Made by a program: the position numbers and the translations under genes
The notes under the pieces: model-generated
Seen by the model: only the letters and a program-made list of their open reading frames with translations
What the model was told of the DNA's origin: nothing
Databases searched by the model: none
Part shown: in pieces, positions 26,507-35,600 of the stretch
How the letters are laid out: each line of letters opens with the position of its first letter
Numbering within the stretch: the first letter of the stretch is position 1
Assembly: GCA_015060455.1 (NCBI GenBank)
Contig: SUYM01000003.1
Location: forward strand, 50,072-114,071
DNA from: Bacteroidales bacterium
GTDB lineage: Bacteria; Bacteroidota; Bacteroidia; Bacteroidales; UBA932
Length of the DNA stretch: 64,000 nt
Direction: 5' to 3'

Positions 26507-27946
26507 TTATAATCCAAATGCAAAGTACCCTGATCTGCCAGAAGGTGTCACACCTTCAACAAACACAGCCCTCTTTGATTTCTTGACCACCGAAATCACA
26601 TCCTGAGGAGTCTTCACCGACTGATCATTCACATATAATATAATGAATCCCTCAGTTGCTCCTGCCTCCTGGAGTTTGCCAGGACCGACCTCAACGATTT
26701 CCACTCCGTTCTTGAGTCCGAGTCTTTCCAAGGTTTCCTTTGAAGCCTCCTTGATTGCTGAGCCATAGAACGCCACGGCACCATCACCGGTCTTTTCCCC
26801 GTTTTCCTGCGCAGTGCCCTTGAACACGACATCAAGTTTCAGTTCCTTGCCATCACGGATAACTGTAAGAACTGCCTTGTCACCAGGAGAGTAGCGGCTT
26901 ACGGTTTCCTGAACAGAAGGCATGGTCGGAACCTTTATGGAATCTATTGCGATGAGCACATCTCCCGCCTTGACTCCGGCCTTGTCGGCAGCCCCGCTTT
27001 TGGAAACTTCAACAATATATACGCCGTTTAATGAAGAAAGTTTCAACTCCTTTGCAATTTTATCGTCAATTTGCTGCATGGTTATTCCGAGAATAGCCCT
27101 CTTCACGCTGCCGAAGTCCATCAGGTCATATACAATCTTCTTGACGATATTCGATGGCACTGCAAACGAATATCCTGTATAAGATCCTGTCTGTGAAACT
27201 ATTGCAGTGTTTATACCCACAAGGTTTCCTGCCTTGTCCACCAGGGCGCCACCGCTGTTTCCCGGATTCACGGCAGCATCGGTCTGGATAAAGGACTCGA
27301 TCTTGAATTCGCCTGTGTAATTAGGCATCGAACGTCCCTTAGCGCTGACGATTCCTGCTGTGATTGTCGAGCGGAGGTCGTATGGTGAGCCTATTGCTAT
27401 GACCCACTCGCCAAGACGGAGTTTGTCCGAATCGCCGAACGGGATGAACGGCAGATTGTCAGCCTCTATCTTCAAAAGAGCCACATCCGTAGCGGGGTCT
27501 GTACCCACGAGAGTAGCAGGATAGGTCTGATTGGAATTGAGCGTGATCTCAATCTTTGTCGCGCCGTCGATCACATGGTTATTGGTCACGATATATCCGT
27601 CCTTGGAGATTATCACACCCGAGCCGCTTCCGGTCTTCTCCCTCTGCTGCGGCGCTCCCTGCTGGGGGACTCCGAAGAAAAAGTCAAATATTGAACCGGG
27701 GCTCTGCTGAATTGTCTGTGTTGCTGACACTTTGACATACACCACAGCGTCAACAGCCGTCTCTGCAGCATATGTAAAATCAGGATAATCATTCTGCGAA
27801 AGACTTACGGTGCGGAACTCGGCACCATTCTTTTCATTCATTACAACCACCTCTGCGATGTCCTTCTGCATATATGACACCACACCAAAAGCAGTCAGCC
27901 CTCCTGCAACCGCGGAGAGCAAGACAAACAAAATTCCTCTTTTCAT
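26507..27946 (-). CDS. degP: periplasmic serine protease DegP/HtrA
   Basis: A 479-residue protease and chaperone. An N-terminal membrane anchor or signal (4-25) is followed by a trypsin-like domain with the triad H124 (TNNHVIDGA), D154 (PATDVALLKI) and S231 (GNSGGAL). Two PDZ domains follow (about 295-385 and 400-479); the first has GVYIVEVSKSGAADKAGVKAGD. It removes misfolded envelope proteins. It is the first gene of the unit with rpoD and argS. Confidence 0.95.
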   Translation of the reverse strand: MKRGILFVLLSAVAGGLTAFGVVSYMQKDIAEVVVMNEKNGAEFRTVSLSQNDYPDFTYAAETAVDAVVYVKVSATQTIQQSPGSIFDFFFGVPQQGAPQQREKTGSGSGVIISKDGYIVTNNHVIDGATKIEITLNSNQTYPATLVGTDPATDVALLKIEADNLPFIPFGDSDKLRLGEWVIAIGSPYDLRSTITAGIVSAKGRSMPNYTGEFKIESFIQTDAAVNPGNSGGALVDKAGNLVGINTAIVSQTGSYTGYSFAVPSNIVKKIVYDLMDFGSVKRAILGITMQQIDDKIAKELKLSSLNGVYIVEVSKSGAADKAGVKAGDVLIAIDSIKVPTMPSVQETVSRYSPGDKAVLTVIRDGKELKLDVVFKGTAQENGEKTGDGAVAFYGSAIKEASKETLERLGLKNGVEIVEVGPGKLQEAGATEGFIILYVNDQSVKTPQDVISVVKKSKRAVFVEGVTPSGRSGYFAFGL

Positions 27947-28021
27947 GTTTCTTACTATATAGTTTATTTTTTGCTATGCGGTTTTTCAAAATTTGTGCCA
28001 CAAAATTAGAAAAATTATGTT

Positions 28022-28029
28022 TACATTTG
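28022..28029 (+). promoter_or_regulatory. -7 promoter element of dnaN
   Basis: TACATTTG, 58 bases upstream of the dnaN ATG; no TTTG at the ideal 19-base spacing. Confidence 0.5.
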
Positions 28030-28087
28030 TAGGCTGCATCGGCAGTTTTTGCCGGCACAGGATTGATTTATTTAAAACTTTACATAT

Positions 28088-29209
28088 ATGAAACTGATAA
28101 TTTCAAGCACTGAACTGCTCAAAGGCGTAATGGCTGTATCGAAAGCCGTTCCTTCAAAGTCACCGCTACCGATCCTTGAGAACTTCCTTTTCGACCTGAA
28201 AGGCAATGTCCTCGAAATCACTGCATCCGACTCCGAACTGACCCTCAGGACTCAGATCGAGGTGGAAAACGCCACAGAGGAAGGTAAGATAGCCGTTCCT
28301 GCAAAGCACATCATGGACCTTCTCAAGGAACTTCCTGACCAGCCGCTGACAATCAACACCATCAACGACAGTTCATTCATATGCAGTTGGACAAGCGGAG
28401 AATCCACTCTCCCGTATTTCCCTGCTGAGGACTACCCTGAAATCATCGGCACCGATGAGACTGCCACAACTCTTGAATTCCCTGCACAGAGCCTTGTAGA
28501 GGGTATTTCAAGCACAGTGTATGCAACTGCGGACGACGAGATCCGTCCTGCCATGAACGGTATCTATTTCGACATCGACACCGCATCCACAACTCTCGTC
28601 GCATCAGATTCGCACAAACTCATCTGCTATACGACAAAAGACACAAAGGCCGCAGAGAAGGCATCATTCATCCTTCACAAGAAACCGGCATCGATCCTCA
28701 AGTCCATCATCGGCAAGGATGAGGAGACCGTGACCATTTCGTTTGATGCAAAGAACGCCGTGTTCAAGTTCGGTCTGACAACTGTCATCTGCCGTCTGGT
28801 GGTGGGAAAATATCCGAGATACCGCGACGTGATCCCGCAGAACAACTCCAACATCCTGCATATCAACCGCGTACAGTTCCTCAACACCGTAAGACGTGTG
28901 TCCGTATGTTCAAACAAGGCTTCGAACCATATCAAGTTCGACCTCAGAAGCGGCAGGATCACCGTTTCGGCACAGGACCTCGGATTCTCTATTGCTGCTC
29001 ATGAAACAATTGACTGCCAGTATGATGGAGAAGACCTTTCAATCGGTTTCAAATCACAGTTCATCACTGAGGTACTTTCCAACATGACATGTGGCGAACT
29101 TGTGATGAAGTTCCTCGACAGCAGAAAGGCTGCCCTTATCGTTCCTGCCGAGACTGAGGAGGAAAGCGAGAAGATCTGCGGTATAATCATGCCTATAATG
29201 ATTTCATAA
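28088..29209 (+). CDS. dnaN: DNA polymerase III beta subunit (sliding clamp)
   Basis: A 373-residue clamp with three similar domains. MKLIISSTELLKGVMAVSKA opens the first, RPAMNGIYFDI is in the second, and the protein ends KICGIIMPIMIS, where family members have a conserved MPMR-like tail. It tethers the replicative polymerase to DNA. Its stop (TAATG) overlaps the next gene's ATG by 1 base, so the exonuclease is translationally coupled. Confidence 0.96.
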   Translation: MKLIISSTELLKGVMAVSKAVPSKSPLPILENFLFDLKGNVLEITASDSELTLRTQIEVENATEEGKIAVPAKHIMDLLKELPDQPLTINTINDSSFICSWTSGESTLPYFPAEDYPEIIGTDETATTLEFPAQSLVEGISSTVYATADDEIRPAMNGIYFDIDTASTTLVASDSHKLICYTTKDTKAAEKASFILHKKPASILKSIIGKDEETVTISFDAKNAVFKFGLTTVICRLVVGKYPRYRDVIPQNNSNILHINRVQFLNTVRRVSVCSNKASNHIKFDLRSGRITVSAQDLGFSIAAHETIDCQYDGEDLSIGFKSQFITEVLSNMTCGELVMKFLDSRKAALIVPAETEEESEKICGIIMPIMIS

Positions 29210-30135
29210 TGGAACTGAATCTCGAAAGACCATTATTGTTTTTTGATATAGAAAGCACAGGGCTCAATATCGCATCCGACTCGATCATCGAACTGTGCTT
29301 TGTCAAGATAATGCCCGGCGGTGAGCAGAGGGTGAAGACCTGGCGCGTCAAGCCATGGAACTATGTCAACGACTGCGTAAGGGAGATCAACCCGTCGGCT
29401 CAGGCCGTACATGGGATTTCGGCGGAAGACCTTGCCGACAAGCCGACCTTTTATGAAATATCCGAAGAGGTGGCCCAGTGGCTGTCCGGCAGCGATCTTG
29501 CAGGCTATAATTCCGCAAAGTTCGACCTTCCGATGCTCGCAGAAGAAATCGAGCGAGTGCGCAGAGGCAGCAGGCTGTTCCCTGCTAAGGAGGTGGCCAT
29601 AGACCTGCACTCGATGCAGATGGTGGATGTGCAGAACATCTTCCACATGATGGAGCCACGCACCCTCAAAGCGGCATATATGTTCTATTGTTCCAAGGAA
29701 CTTGAAAATGCGCATGCTGCCGAGGCTGACACACTTGCGACATACGAGGTGTTGAAGGGTCAGTTGGACAAGTATGCCGATGATCCGCGCATCGAGAACA
29801 ATATAGACAAACTCGCCAGATTTTCCGTAAAGCAGAGGACCGTCGATTATGCAGGGCGTATTGTCCTGAACGACAAGGACGAGCCGTGCATCAGTTTCGG
29901 CAAGCACAAGGGAAAGACCGCCCGCGAGGTCTATTTTTCTGAACCATCGTATTTTGCGTGGATCGACAGCGGCGATTTCACCCTTGACACCAAGAGGCAG
30001 TTCGCCAAGTTGAAGGCTCAGTACGAGGCGGAGAAAAGGGCTGCCGCCGCGGCTGCAAGAGAGGCATGTCCTCGAACAAAGGGAAACACTCCGTTCGAGG
30101 GGCTTGGGGATCTTTTCGCGCAGAATGACTTATAA
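29209..30135 (+). CDS. DnaQ-like 3'-5' exonuclease with C-terminal DUF3820-type module
   Basis: A 308-residue DEDDh exonuclease. Exo I is FFDIESTGLN, Exo II is GYNSAKFDLPML and Exo III is HAAEADTLATYEV. The C-terminal part (about 220-285) has ISFGKHKGKTAREV followed by YFAWIDSGDF, a small module found on exonuclease X-like proteins. It probably proofreads or trims DNA ends; coupling to dnaN supports a replication or repair role. Confidence 0.85.
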   Translation: MELNLERPLLFFDIESTGLNIASDSIIELCFVKIMPGGEQRVKTWRVKPWNYVNDCVREINPSAQAVHGISAEDLADKPTFYEISEEVAQWLSGSDLAGYNSAKFDLPMLAEEIERVRRGSRLFPAKEVAIDLHSMQMVDVQNIFHMMEPRTLKAAYMFYCSKELENAHAAEADTLATYEVLKGQLDKYADDPRIENNIDKLARFSVKQRTVDYAGRIVLNDKDEPCISFGKHKGKTAREVYFSEPSYFAWIDSGDFTLDTKRQFAKLKAQYEAEKRAAAAAAREACPRTKGNTPFEGLGDLFAQNDL

Positions 30136-30138
30136 GAT

Positions 30139-30687
30139 ATGAATATTATAGTGAAACCATACGGCAGCGACATGTGTTACTGCCGTCCGGATACGACTTG
30201 GGAGAGGGAGAACAGGGATTTCTACTCTCCCGAGTGCGTTAATGAGGTGATGTGGACGCCTGTCGTCTTTGCACGTATCTGCAAGGCGGGTAAATGTGTG
30301 GGCAGCAAGTTTGTCCAGAGATATTATGATGCTGTCGGATGCGGCATTCTGATGTATGGCAATAAAGACCTCGCCTACTGTTCTTGTATTGATCACACCA
30401 GCATTCTTCCTTCCCCTATGTACAACCCTGTGGTATTGGAGGGTGAAAAGATTTTTCAGGTAGAGACATCAGATGCATGCATATACGCATCCGATATAAG
30501 CGAAGCAAAGAACCTGCTGGATAAGGCCATCTGCAAAGCATCCCGACTGATATCCCTCAGAATCGGCGACTACGTTGCAGTCGAACTGGCACAGATAGCC
30601 ACACTCGCACGACGCGAGGACGGGGACGCCTCACCGAAAGGCATCTTCTGCGAAAACGAAATCTTTAATTTCAAAGTAATATTTTAA
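30139..30687 (+). CDS. conserved-looking hypothetical protein, 182 residues
   Basis: I do not recognise this protein with confidence. It starts MNIIVKPYGSDMCYCRPDTT, is rich in Cys in the first half (C13, C15, C33 and others) and has no signal peptide. The PDTTW and IDHTSILPSPMYNPVV stretches loosely recall fumarylacetoacetate hydrolase-type folds, but the metal-binding acidic residues cannot be assigned. It begins 3 bases after the exonuclease stop, so it is part of the dnaN unit. Confidence 0.6.
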   Translation: MNIIVKPYGSDMCYCRPDTTWERENRDFYSPECVNEVMWTPVVFARICKAGKCVGSKFVQRYYDAVGCGILMYGNKDLAYCSCIDHTSILPSPMYNPVVLEGEKIFQVETSDACIYASDISEAKNLLDKAICKASRLISLRIGDYVAVELAQIATLARREDGDASPKGIFCENEIFNFKVIF

Positions 30688-30706
30688 TGTGCCGCATTTT
30701 GGCACA
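30688..30706. promoter_or_regulatory. dyad TGTGCC-N7-GGCACA upstream of a micropeptide promoter
   Basis: Perfect 6-bp arms around GCATTTT. It could end the upstream messenger weakly or bind a regulator, since it lies just before the TATCTTTG element at 30716-30723. Confidence 0.4.
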
Positions 30707-30715
30707 ACGCTGATA

Positions 30716-30749
30716 TATCTTTGCCTCCGTAAACTTAAAACGGAGGCAA
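30716..30749 (+). promoter_or_regulatory. promoter overlapped by a 10-bp inverted repeat (putative operator)
   Basis: TATCTTTG (30716-30723) overlaps the left arm of a perfect inverted repeat: TTGCCTCCGT (30721-30730) and ACGGAGGCAA (30740-30749) around a 9-base A/T spacer. Transcription should start near 30727-30730, so most of the left arm would not be in the RNA; this favours a DNA operator over an RNA hairpin. The right arm also holds the GGAGG of the following start codon. Confidence 0.6.
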
Positions 30750-30751
30750 TT

Positions 30752-30850
30752 ATGTGGATAGCAGTCATCATTTCGGTATTTCTCAGTGTAGAGGTTCTGA
30801 GTTACCTTTCAGCAGAAAAGACAAACGCAAGCAAGTCGGAGGGCAAATAG
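30752..30850 (+). CDS. 32-residue single-span membrane micropeptide
   Basis: The frame reads MWIAVIISVFLSVEVLSYLS and then a short charged tail (AEKTNASKSEGK). One hydrophobic helix covers residues 2-20. The start has a good GGAGG 7 bases upstream, rare in this window, and a promoter with an operator-like dyad. The function is unknown. The next gene starts 44 bases later. Confidence 0.55.
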   Translation: MWIAVIISVFLSVEVLSYLSAEKTNASKSEGK

Positions 30851-30894
30851 CATTTCGGCATCATATATGCTTTGGTCGGGGAAAACGAAACGAT

Positions 30895-31377
30895 ATGAAG
30901 ACAAACTCCCCGATGGACTCGCAGGGTCCGAGCCTGAAAAGCATATTCAGGTATATGATGGAAGAAGGATATTATCCTCAGTATGAACATACTCACATCC
31001 AGTTTGACTTTGACGGAATAAATGCCGTGGTCGAATCGTATGACGGCTATGCATCTGTCAGACTATTCTTTGAGATCGAAAAGGATGAATATGAGTTCTT
31101 TCTGGAAGCCTCAAACATGACGATGTTGAAGACGTATGCGGTGAAGCCGGCTGTAATGGATGACAGGGAAGATATTGTATTCAGTTATGAATTCCCGTGT
31201 GACAATATCAGGGATTTCAGGAAATTCTTTCCGAGGGCGTGCCAGACTCTTAAAGACGCACTTGAAATCCATAAGAACGAAATGCGGAAACTGGTGTTCG
31301 CGAGCAGGATGGCAAATGCAACAATCCCTGCCAGGGAAGAGTCCGTGACAGGGATCGGCAGAAAGATATTGTCATGA
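30895..31377 (+). CDS. YbjN-like small acidic protein (tentative)
   Basis: A 160-residue soluble protein beginning MKTNSPMDSQGPSLKSIFRY. It has alternating strands (HIQFDFDGINAVVESYDG, SVRLFFEIEKDEYEFFLEAS) and two C-terminal helices, a pattern like YbjN/type III chaperone folds; I could not confirm the family. The ATG at 30895 was chosen because earlier in-frame codons lie within the micropeptide region. A repeat element begins at its stop codon. Confidence 0.6.
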   Translation: MKTNSPMDSQGPSLKSIFRYMMEEGYYPQYEHTHIQFDFDGINAVVESYDGYASVRLFFEIEKDEYEFFLEASNMTMLKTYAVKPAVMDDREDIVFSYEFPCDNIRDFRKFFPRACQTLKDALEIHKNEMRKLVFASRMANATIPAREESVTGIGRKILS

Positions 31378-31427
31378 TCCTTCGGGGCCCGTTCGACTTC
31401 GCTCAGGGCTAAAGTCTCAGGATGACA
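31375..31427. repeat. stem-loop repeat variant between convergent genes
   Basis: GATCCTTCGGGGCCCGTTCG, then ACTTCGCTCAGGGCTAAAGT, then CTCAGGATGACAT. The ATCCT/AGGAT stem of the window's repeat family is kept, but the loop carries an insertion. It lies between the YbjN-like gene and the DUF4301 gene and may act as the shared terminator. Confidence 0.7.
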
Positions 31428-31431
31428 TAAG

Positions 31432-33012
31432 TCAGTTCTGATGCGCTGGTCTGAGCAGGTCAAGAACCACCTTTACAGGATTGAATGTTTCGAGTGGAAC
31501 CTCTACGAAAAGGGTGTTCCACTTGCTCATGGCACCGTTCCAGAGTCCCGGAAGTTCGAGTGCCTTGAGTTCGCGACCCTGATAACTCTTTGACGAGATG
31601 AATCCCGCATCTTCGTCAACATAGTCCAAGAGATTGAAACTCCGTCCCTTATAGTCATGCAGACAGCACACGATATCCACAGGATTGAAGTGGGTGGCTG
31701 ATGCAAGAGCGTTGCGCGCATGCTCGTCTGACATATTGATCTGCACGCTTTCAAGCACCTGAAGCGATGTAGAGCCATCCTTTTCCATGATGATGAAAGG
31801 ACCGCCGCCAGGCTCGCCCTGATTCTTCACCATACCGGCCACACGGACAGGCCTGTTGAGTTTTTCGCGGAGCATTTCCACACGCGCCTTGCAGTTGTCC
31901 GCAACCGGAAGCGTAATGCAGAGGGTATTGTTCAGATAAGCCTCTATGTCATCACACAGGCTCTGTACAGCCTCGCTCTGATAGATATCCTCATCACCCA
32001 GACCGGTATATACCGGAACCTTCATTGCAGATGCCGGTTCAAGGTTCTTGTTTGTGACTATATCAAGTTCGCGGAGATAGCCGTGAAGGGTGTCACGCAG
32101 TTCGAGGGCCTTGCCCAGAAGGACCTTCTTCCACACGGCTGTCTCAGGAAGAAGCCTTTCGTTGGCCACATTGTCGATATTCTTGATTGACACGACCTCC
32201 TCTTCAAGAGCATTGAGGTTGTAGATAAGGGCTCCGTGACCTGCCGGACGGAAAAGCAGCGAGTCAGTCTCAGTGCGGAACGGCCTGTTGTCGACATCCA
32301 CTGCCACTGTATCGGTAGCCTTGTCCTGGAAGGTGAAGGTGATATTGTATTTCACCCCGTATTTTGCCTCATACGCTGCCTTGACCTCTGCATACGCCTC
32401 CTCGAAAAGATGCTGATGCTCAGGAGAAATGGTTACAACAAGATTTGCAGTGCCATCCTCATTCCTCATATAGTTCTGAGCCTCCACAAGGTGCTCGGCA
32501 AATGCCGTACGGATCTCTCCGTCGGTGTATTTATGGAATTTGAGCACACCCTTCGGTTTAGAACCATAGCCAAGACCTTCATCAGTAAGGGTCTTTGCCA
32601 GAACATCCTTGCGATATTCCGGGCACTTGCATGTCTTCTCTCCGAAAAGTTCAGGAGTATAGAAGGCGAACTGCGCGATGGAATCGACGAATTTTGCCGC
32701 CGGTGCATCATCTGCGAGGGTTTTTCCTTCCTTCAAGGCATCAAGACCGCTGAAAAGGTCCTTGAACATTCTGGAAGCCGCTCCCGAAGCAGGAACAAAC
32801 TTGCACTTCCCATTGATCCTGGCTGATTCGTAGTACTTTCCGGCAGCCTCGACCGCAGCCTGGTCAAGCACAAGGATTCCACGCTCAGGAGTAGCCGGAG
32901 CCACAATCTTCATCCAAGGAAAGCCCTTCTTGAAACGCTCCACCTGCTCTTCGACAGTATGGACAGACGAGCCTCTCTGCTCTATCTGTCTGATATCTTC
33001 TTTAGTGAACAT
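31432..33012 (-). CDS. DUF4301 family protein
   Basis: A 526-residue cytosolic protein of a Bacteroidetes family of unknown function. It has FVPASGAASRMFKDLFSG near residue 75, a GxASRM motif resembling sugar nucleotidyltransferase start loops, and FRPAGHGALIYNLN in the middle. The DNPF/DCKARVEML and GGGPFIIMEKDG stretches are also conserved as I recall. A nucleotidyltransferase-like activity is a plausible but unproven inference. It follows pdxB by 12 bases. Confidence 0.82.
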   Translation of the reverse strand: MFTKEDIRQIEQRGSSVHTVEEQVERFKKGFPWMKIVAPATPERGILVLDQAAVEAAGKYYESARINGKCKFVPASGAASRMFKDLFSGLDALKEGKTLADDAPAAKFVDSIAQFAFYTPELFGEKTCKCPEYRKDVLAKTLTDEGLGYGSKPKGVLKFHKYTDGEIRTAFAEHLVEAQNYMRNEDGTANLVVTISPEHQHLFEEAYAEVKAAYEAKYGVKYNITFTFQDKATDTVAVDVDNRPFRTETDSLLFRPAGHGALIYNLNALEEEVVSIKNIDNVANERLLPETAVWKKVLLGKALELRDTLHGYLRELDIVTNKNLEPASAMKVPVYTGLGDEDIYQSEAVQSLCDDIEAYLNNTLCITLPVADNCKARVEMLREKLNRPVRVAGMVKNQGEPGGGPFIIMEKDGSTSLQVLESVQINMSDEHARNALASATHFNPVDIVCCLHDYKGRSFNLLDYVDEDAGFISSKSYQGRELKALELPGLWNGAMSKWNTLFVEVPLETFNPVKVVLDLLRPAHQN

Positions 33013-33024
33013 GATTATATGGTT

Positions 33025-34056
33025 TTAAATGTATATTTCTCTTCTGTATTGGTACTCCGATCGCAGTTTTTCAAACGATGACGGGTCCATACGGAACCTG
33101 AAATCGTCAGTAAATATAGGATAATTATATTGAAATACCGCGGCTCTCTCGCCATGATTCTTGTCCGCCAGATCCAGTTGCAGAGGATCATGGTCCGGAA
33201 TGTCCGCCTCCGGATAATAATCATACAGGGCTTCTATACCGAAATGCCTTGCTACGTACTGTACAGCGGAGGCCGTTCCGTTCTGCTTGCCCTGATAGGA
33301 ATATCCGGCGATATGAGGGGTTGCGATATCCACCATATCAACAAGTGTCCGGTTGACATCCGGTTCATGGTTCCATGTGTCGATGACCACCGCACCAAGT
33401 TTGGGAATGGCCTGCATCAGCGCATCGTCATCCATGATCTCGCCCCTTGCGGCATTGATGAATATGGAACCCTGAGGCATCTGCATGAAGAATTCTTCAT
33501 CAGCCATACCCCTTGTGGTCTCGTCCAGCGGCACATGCATGGTGACAATCTGCGAATTTGCAAGGAGATATTCCAGTGAACAGAATCCCTCCGGTCCTTC
33601 CGCAGCGGCTCTCGGAGGGTCACAGAGCAGGACCTTGAATCCAAGATGACGGGCCATGGCCTCGACCTTCTTTCCCACATGCCCCACACCGACAATGCCG
33701 AAGGTGGCGTCATCAAGTTTGATTCCCTTGCGTGCAGCCACTCCATAGAGAGCGGAAAAGACATATTGCATCACACCACCCGCATTGCAGCCCTGGGCAT
33801 TATGCACCTCTATATTATGTTCACGGCAATACTCCATATCGATATGGTCTATACCTATTGTGGCCGTAGCAATCATGCTGACCCTGGTGCCGTCAAGAAG
33901 GTCGGCATTGCACTTGGTACGCGTGCGGATGATCAACGCATCGGCATCAATTATATCATCATGATTTATAGCCCGTCCATCAATATAGACGACCTCCGCA
34001 TAGGGCTCGAAGACCCCTTCAAGAAACGGTATATGCTTGTCTGCTACTATCTTCAT
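33025..34056 (-). CDS. pdxB: erythronate-4-phosphate dehydrogenase
   Basis: A 343-residue D-2-hydroxyacid dehydrogenase for the second step of pyridoxal phosphate synthesis from erythrose 4-phosphate. MKIVADKHIPFLEG is the usual start; GIVGVGHVGKKVEAMA is the NAD loop. The INAARGEIMDDDAL and IATPHIAGYSYQGKQNGT segments give the catalytic Arg and His. The C-terminal dimerisation domain is present. The ATG overlaps the DUF721 stop by 4 bases. Confidence 0.93.
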   Translation of the reverse strand: MKIVADKHIPFLEGVFEPYAEVVYIDGRAINHDDIIDADALIIRTRTKCNADLLDGTRVSMIATATIGIDHIDMEYCREHNIEVHNAQGCNAGGVMQYVFSALYGVAARKGIKLDDATFGIVGVGHVGKKVEAMARHLGFKVLLCDPPRAAAEGPEGFCSLEYLLANSQIVTMHVPLDETTRGMADEEFFMQMPQGSIFINAARGEIMDDDALMQAIPKLGAVVIDTWNHEPDVNRTLVDMVDIATPHIAGYSYQGKQNGTASAVQYVARHFGIEALYDYYPEADIPDHDPLQLDLADKNHGERAAVFQYNYPIFTDDFRFRMDPSSFEKLRSEYQYRREIYI

Positions 34057-34391
34057 CTTAAAACTATGCTTTTAACTGCCGGTCCGCTGCCCTTGACGAA
34101 GAGGTTGTCATTATCAAGATATTCATTCATCTTTCCCACGAGCACGTCCCTCTGAAAGAACAACTGATTTCGTGCCATGGAAGAGTTGAGCGTGACATAA
34201 AGGACACATTTCTCCAAGGACACATCCAAAGTGTATCTCGCTGCTCCTGATACAGCATTCCATGCCTCGAACGCCCTCTGCCTGTTCAAACCTGATGCGA
34301 TCTTCATCTCCATGATGAAGTCGCGAACCAGTTGTTCCATGCCCACGGCCTCCTTTCGTCTGAACCTGTTGTCTGTCTTGTCGTAAGCCAT
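34053..34391 (-). CDS. DUF721 (DciA-like) protein
   Basis: A 112-residue protein with the DUF721 core: VRDFIMEMKIASGLNRQRAFEAWNAVSG, then a strand ending VLYVTLNSSMARNQLFFQRD. Related DciA proteins load the replicative helicase, while short Bacteroidetes forms are uncharacterised. The ATG at 34391 follows the recF stop by 1 base and was preferred to an upstream start inside recF. Its linkage to recF fits a replication role. Confidence 0.82.
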   Translation of the reverse strand: MAYDKTDNRFRRKEAVGMEQLVRDFIMEMKIASGLNRQRAFEAWNAVSGAARYTLDVSLEKCVLYVTLNSSMARNQLFFQRDVLVGKMNEYLDNDNLFVKGSGPAVKSIVLR

Positions 34392-34392
34392 A

Positions 34393-35490
34393 TCACTGTC
34401 TTGTAAATACACCACCGGCCGTCTCGAAATAGGCACGGTCCTTCGTCAACCTGTCAACTATTCCCGACATCCTCACCTTGTTGCTGTCCGTAATGAATAT
34501 CTGACCGAAATCATTGCTTGCCACCATCTGAAGCAGGTTCGAGATGCGGCTCATGTCAAGTTTGTCAAAGACATCGTCAAGAAGCAGCATAGGAGCGAAT
34601 CCGTAGTTCTGCTTCATTATCTCATATTGTGCGAATTTCAGCGAAACCAGGAAGGATTTCTGCTGTCCCTGCGAGCCATAACGCCTGATGGGGTGACCGT
34701 TCATCGTGAATATGAAATCATCCCTGTGGACTCCTTCCGTGGTATGTTTGAGTATGCGGTCCTTCTGAAAGGATTCCCGCAGGAGTTCATCAAGCGGCGC
34801 CCGGTCAAGTTCGGTCTGATATCGGATATCCACCGTCTCACTGTCTCCGGAAAGCATTCTGTAATACTCTGCAACGACCGGTCTGAGGTCTTCGATAAAT
34901 TTTTTCCTCATCCGGTGCACAGGGCCGGCCAAGGCAGCCATACGCATATCTATGACCTCGAGCAGTTGCCGGTCCGGATCCATTTCCTTGAGCATACGGT
35001 TGCGCTGCATGAGCAGTCTGTTATATTGCTGCATGCAGGACATATACTCCCCTGACATCTGCGAAAGCACTGCATTGACGAAACGGCGGCGCTCCTCCCC
35101 TGACTCACTGACCATCGCCACGTCCGAGGGAGAGACCATCACCACAGGAAGGACACCGATGTGTTCGGAAATCTTCTGATAAGGCTTGTCGTCACGTCTT
35201 ACCAACTTGTCGCCTTTCTGATTCACCCTGAGCGAAAAACGGCTTTTCAGACCGTTCTCCATCATATATGACCCCGAAAGCGCATATTCAGTGGCACCAT
35301 GCCTGAGAACATACCTGTCAGATGCGGCAAAGGCACTCTTGGTCATGGACAAATAATAGATTGCATCAAGAAGATTGGTCTTCCCTTCCCCATTGTTGCC
35401 GCTTATGCAGTTGACATTGGGAGAGAATTCAATTTCCTGAAACTCTATATTTCTGAAATCAGAAATGACTATTTTTTCCAAAACAGGCAT
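34393..35490 (-). CDS. recF: DNA replication/repair protein RecF
   Basis: A 365-residue SMC-like ATPase that loads RecA at gaps. The Walker A loop is GNNGEGKTNLLDAIYYLS, the signature is YGSQGQQKSFLVSLKFA and Walker B is MLLLDDVFDKLD. It starts the minus-strand run recF-DUF721-pdxB-DUF4301. A minus-strand TATATTTG element lies at 35512-35519. Confidence 0.95.
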   Translation of the reverse strand: MPVLEKIVISDFRNIEFQEIEFSPNVNCISGNNGEGKTNLLDAIYYLSMTKSAFAASDRYVLRHGATEYALSGSYMMENGLKSRFSLRVNQKGDKLVRRDDKPYQKISEHIGVLPVVMVSPSDVAMVSESGEERRRFVNAVLSQMSGEYMSCMQQYNRLLMQRNRMLKEMDPDRQLLEVIDMRMAALAGPVHRMRKKFIEDLRPVVAEYYRMLSGDSETVDIRYQTELDRAPLDELLRESFQKDRILKHTTEGVHRDDFIFTMNGHPIRRYGSQGQQKSFLVSLKFAQYEIMKQNYGFAPMLLLDDVFDKLDMSRISNLLQMVASNDFGQIFITDSNKVRMSGIVDRLTKDRAYFETAGGVFTRQ

Positions 35491-35511
35491 ATCTCAATAT
35501 CTATATCTTTG

Positions 35512-35539
35512 CAAATATAATCATTTTTCTATAAATTTG
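35512..35539. promoter_or_regulatory. divergent promoters of recF and the TPR gene
   Basis: TATATTTG on the minus strand (35512-35519) is 21 bases before the recF ATG. TAAATTTG on the plus strand (35532-35539) is 61 bases before the TPR gene. Confidence 0.6.
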
Positions 35540-35600
35540 CGGGCTGTTTACAGAATGGCCTGCAAACAGGAAATCCGACAAATAACAAAAACATAAGAAT

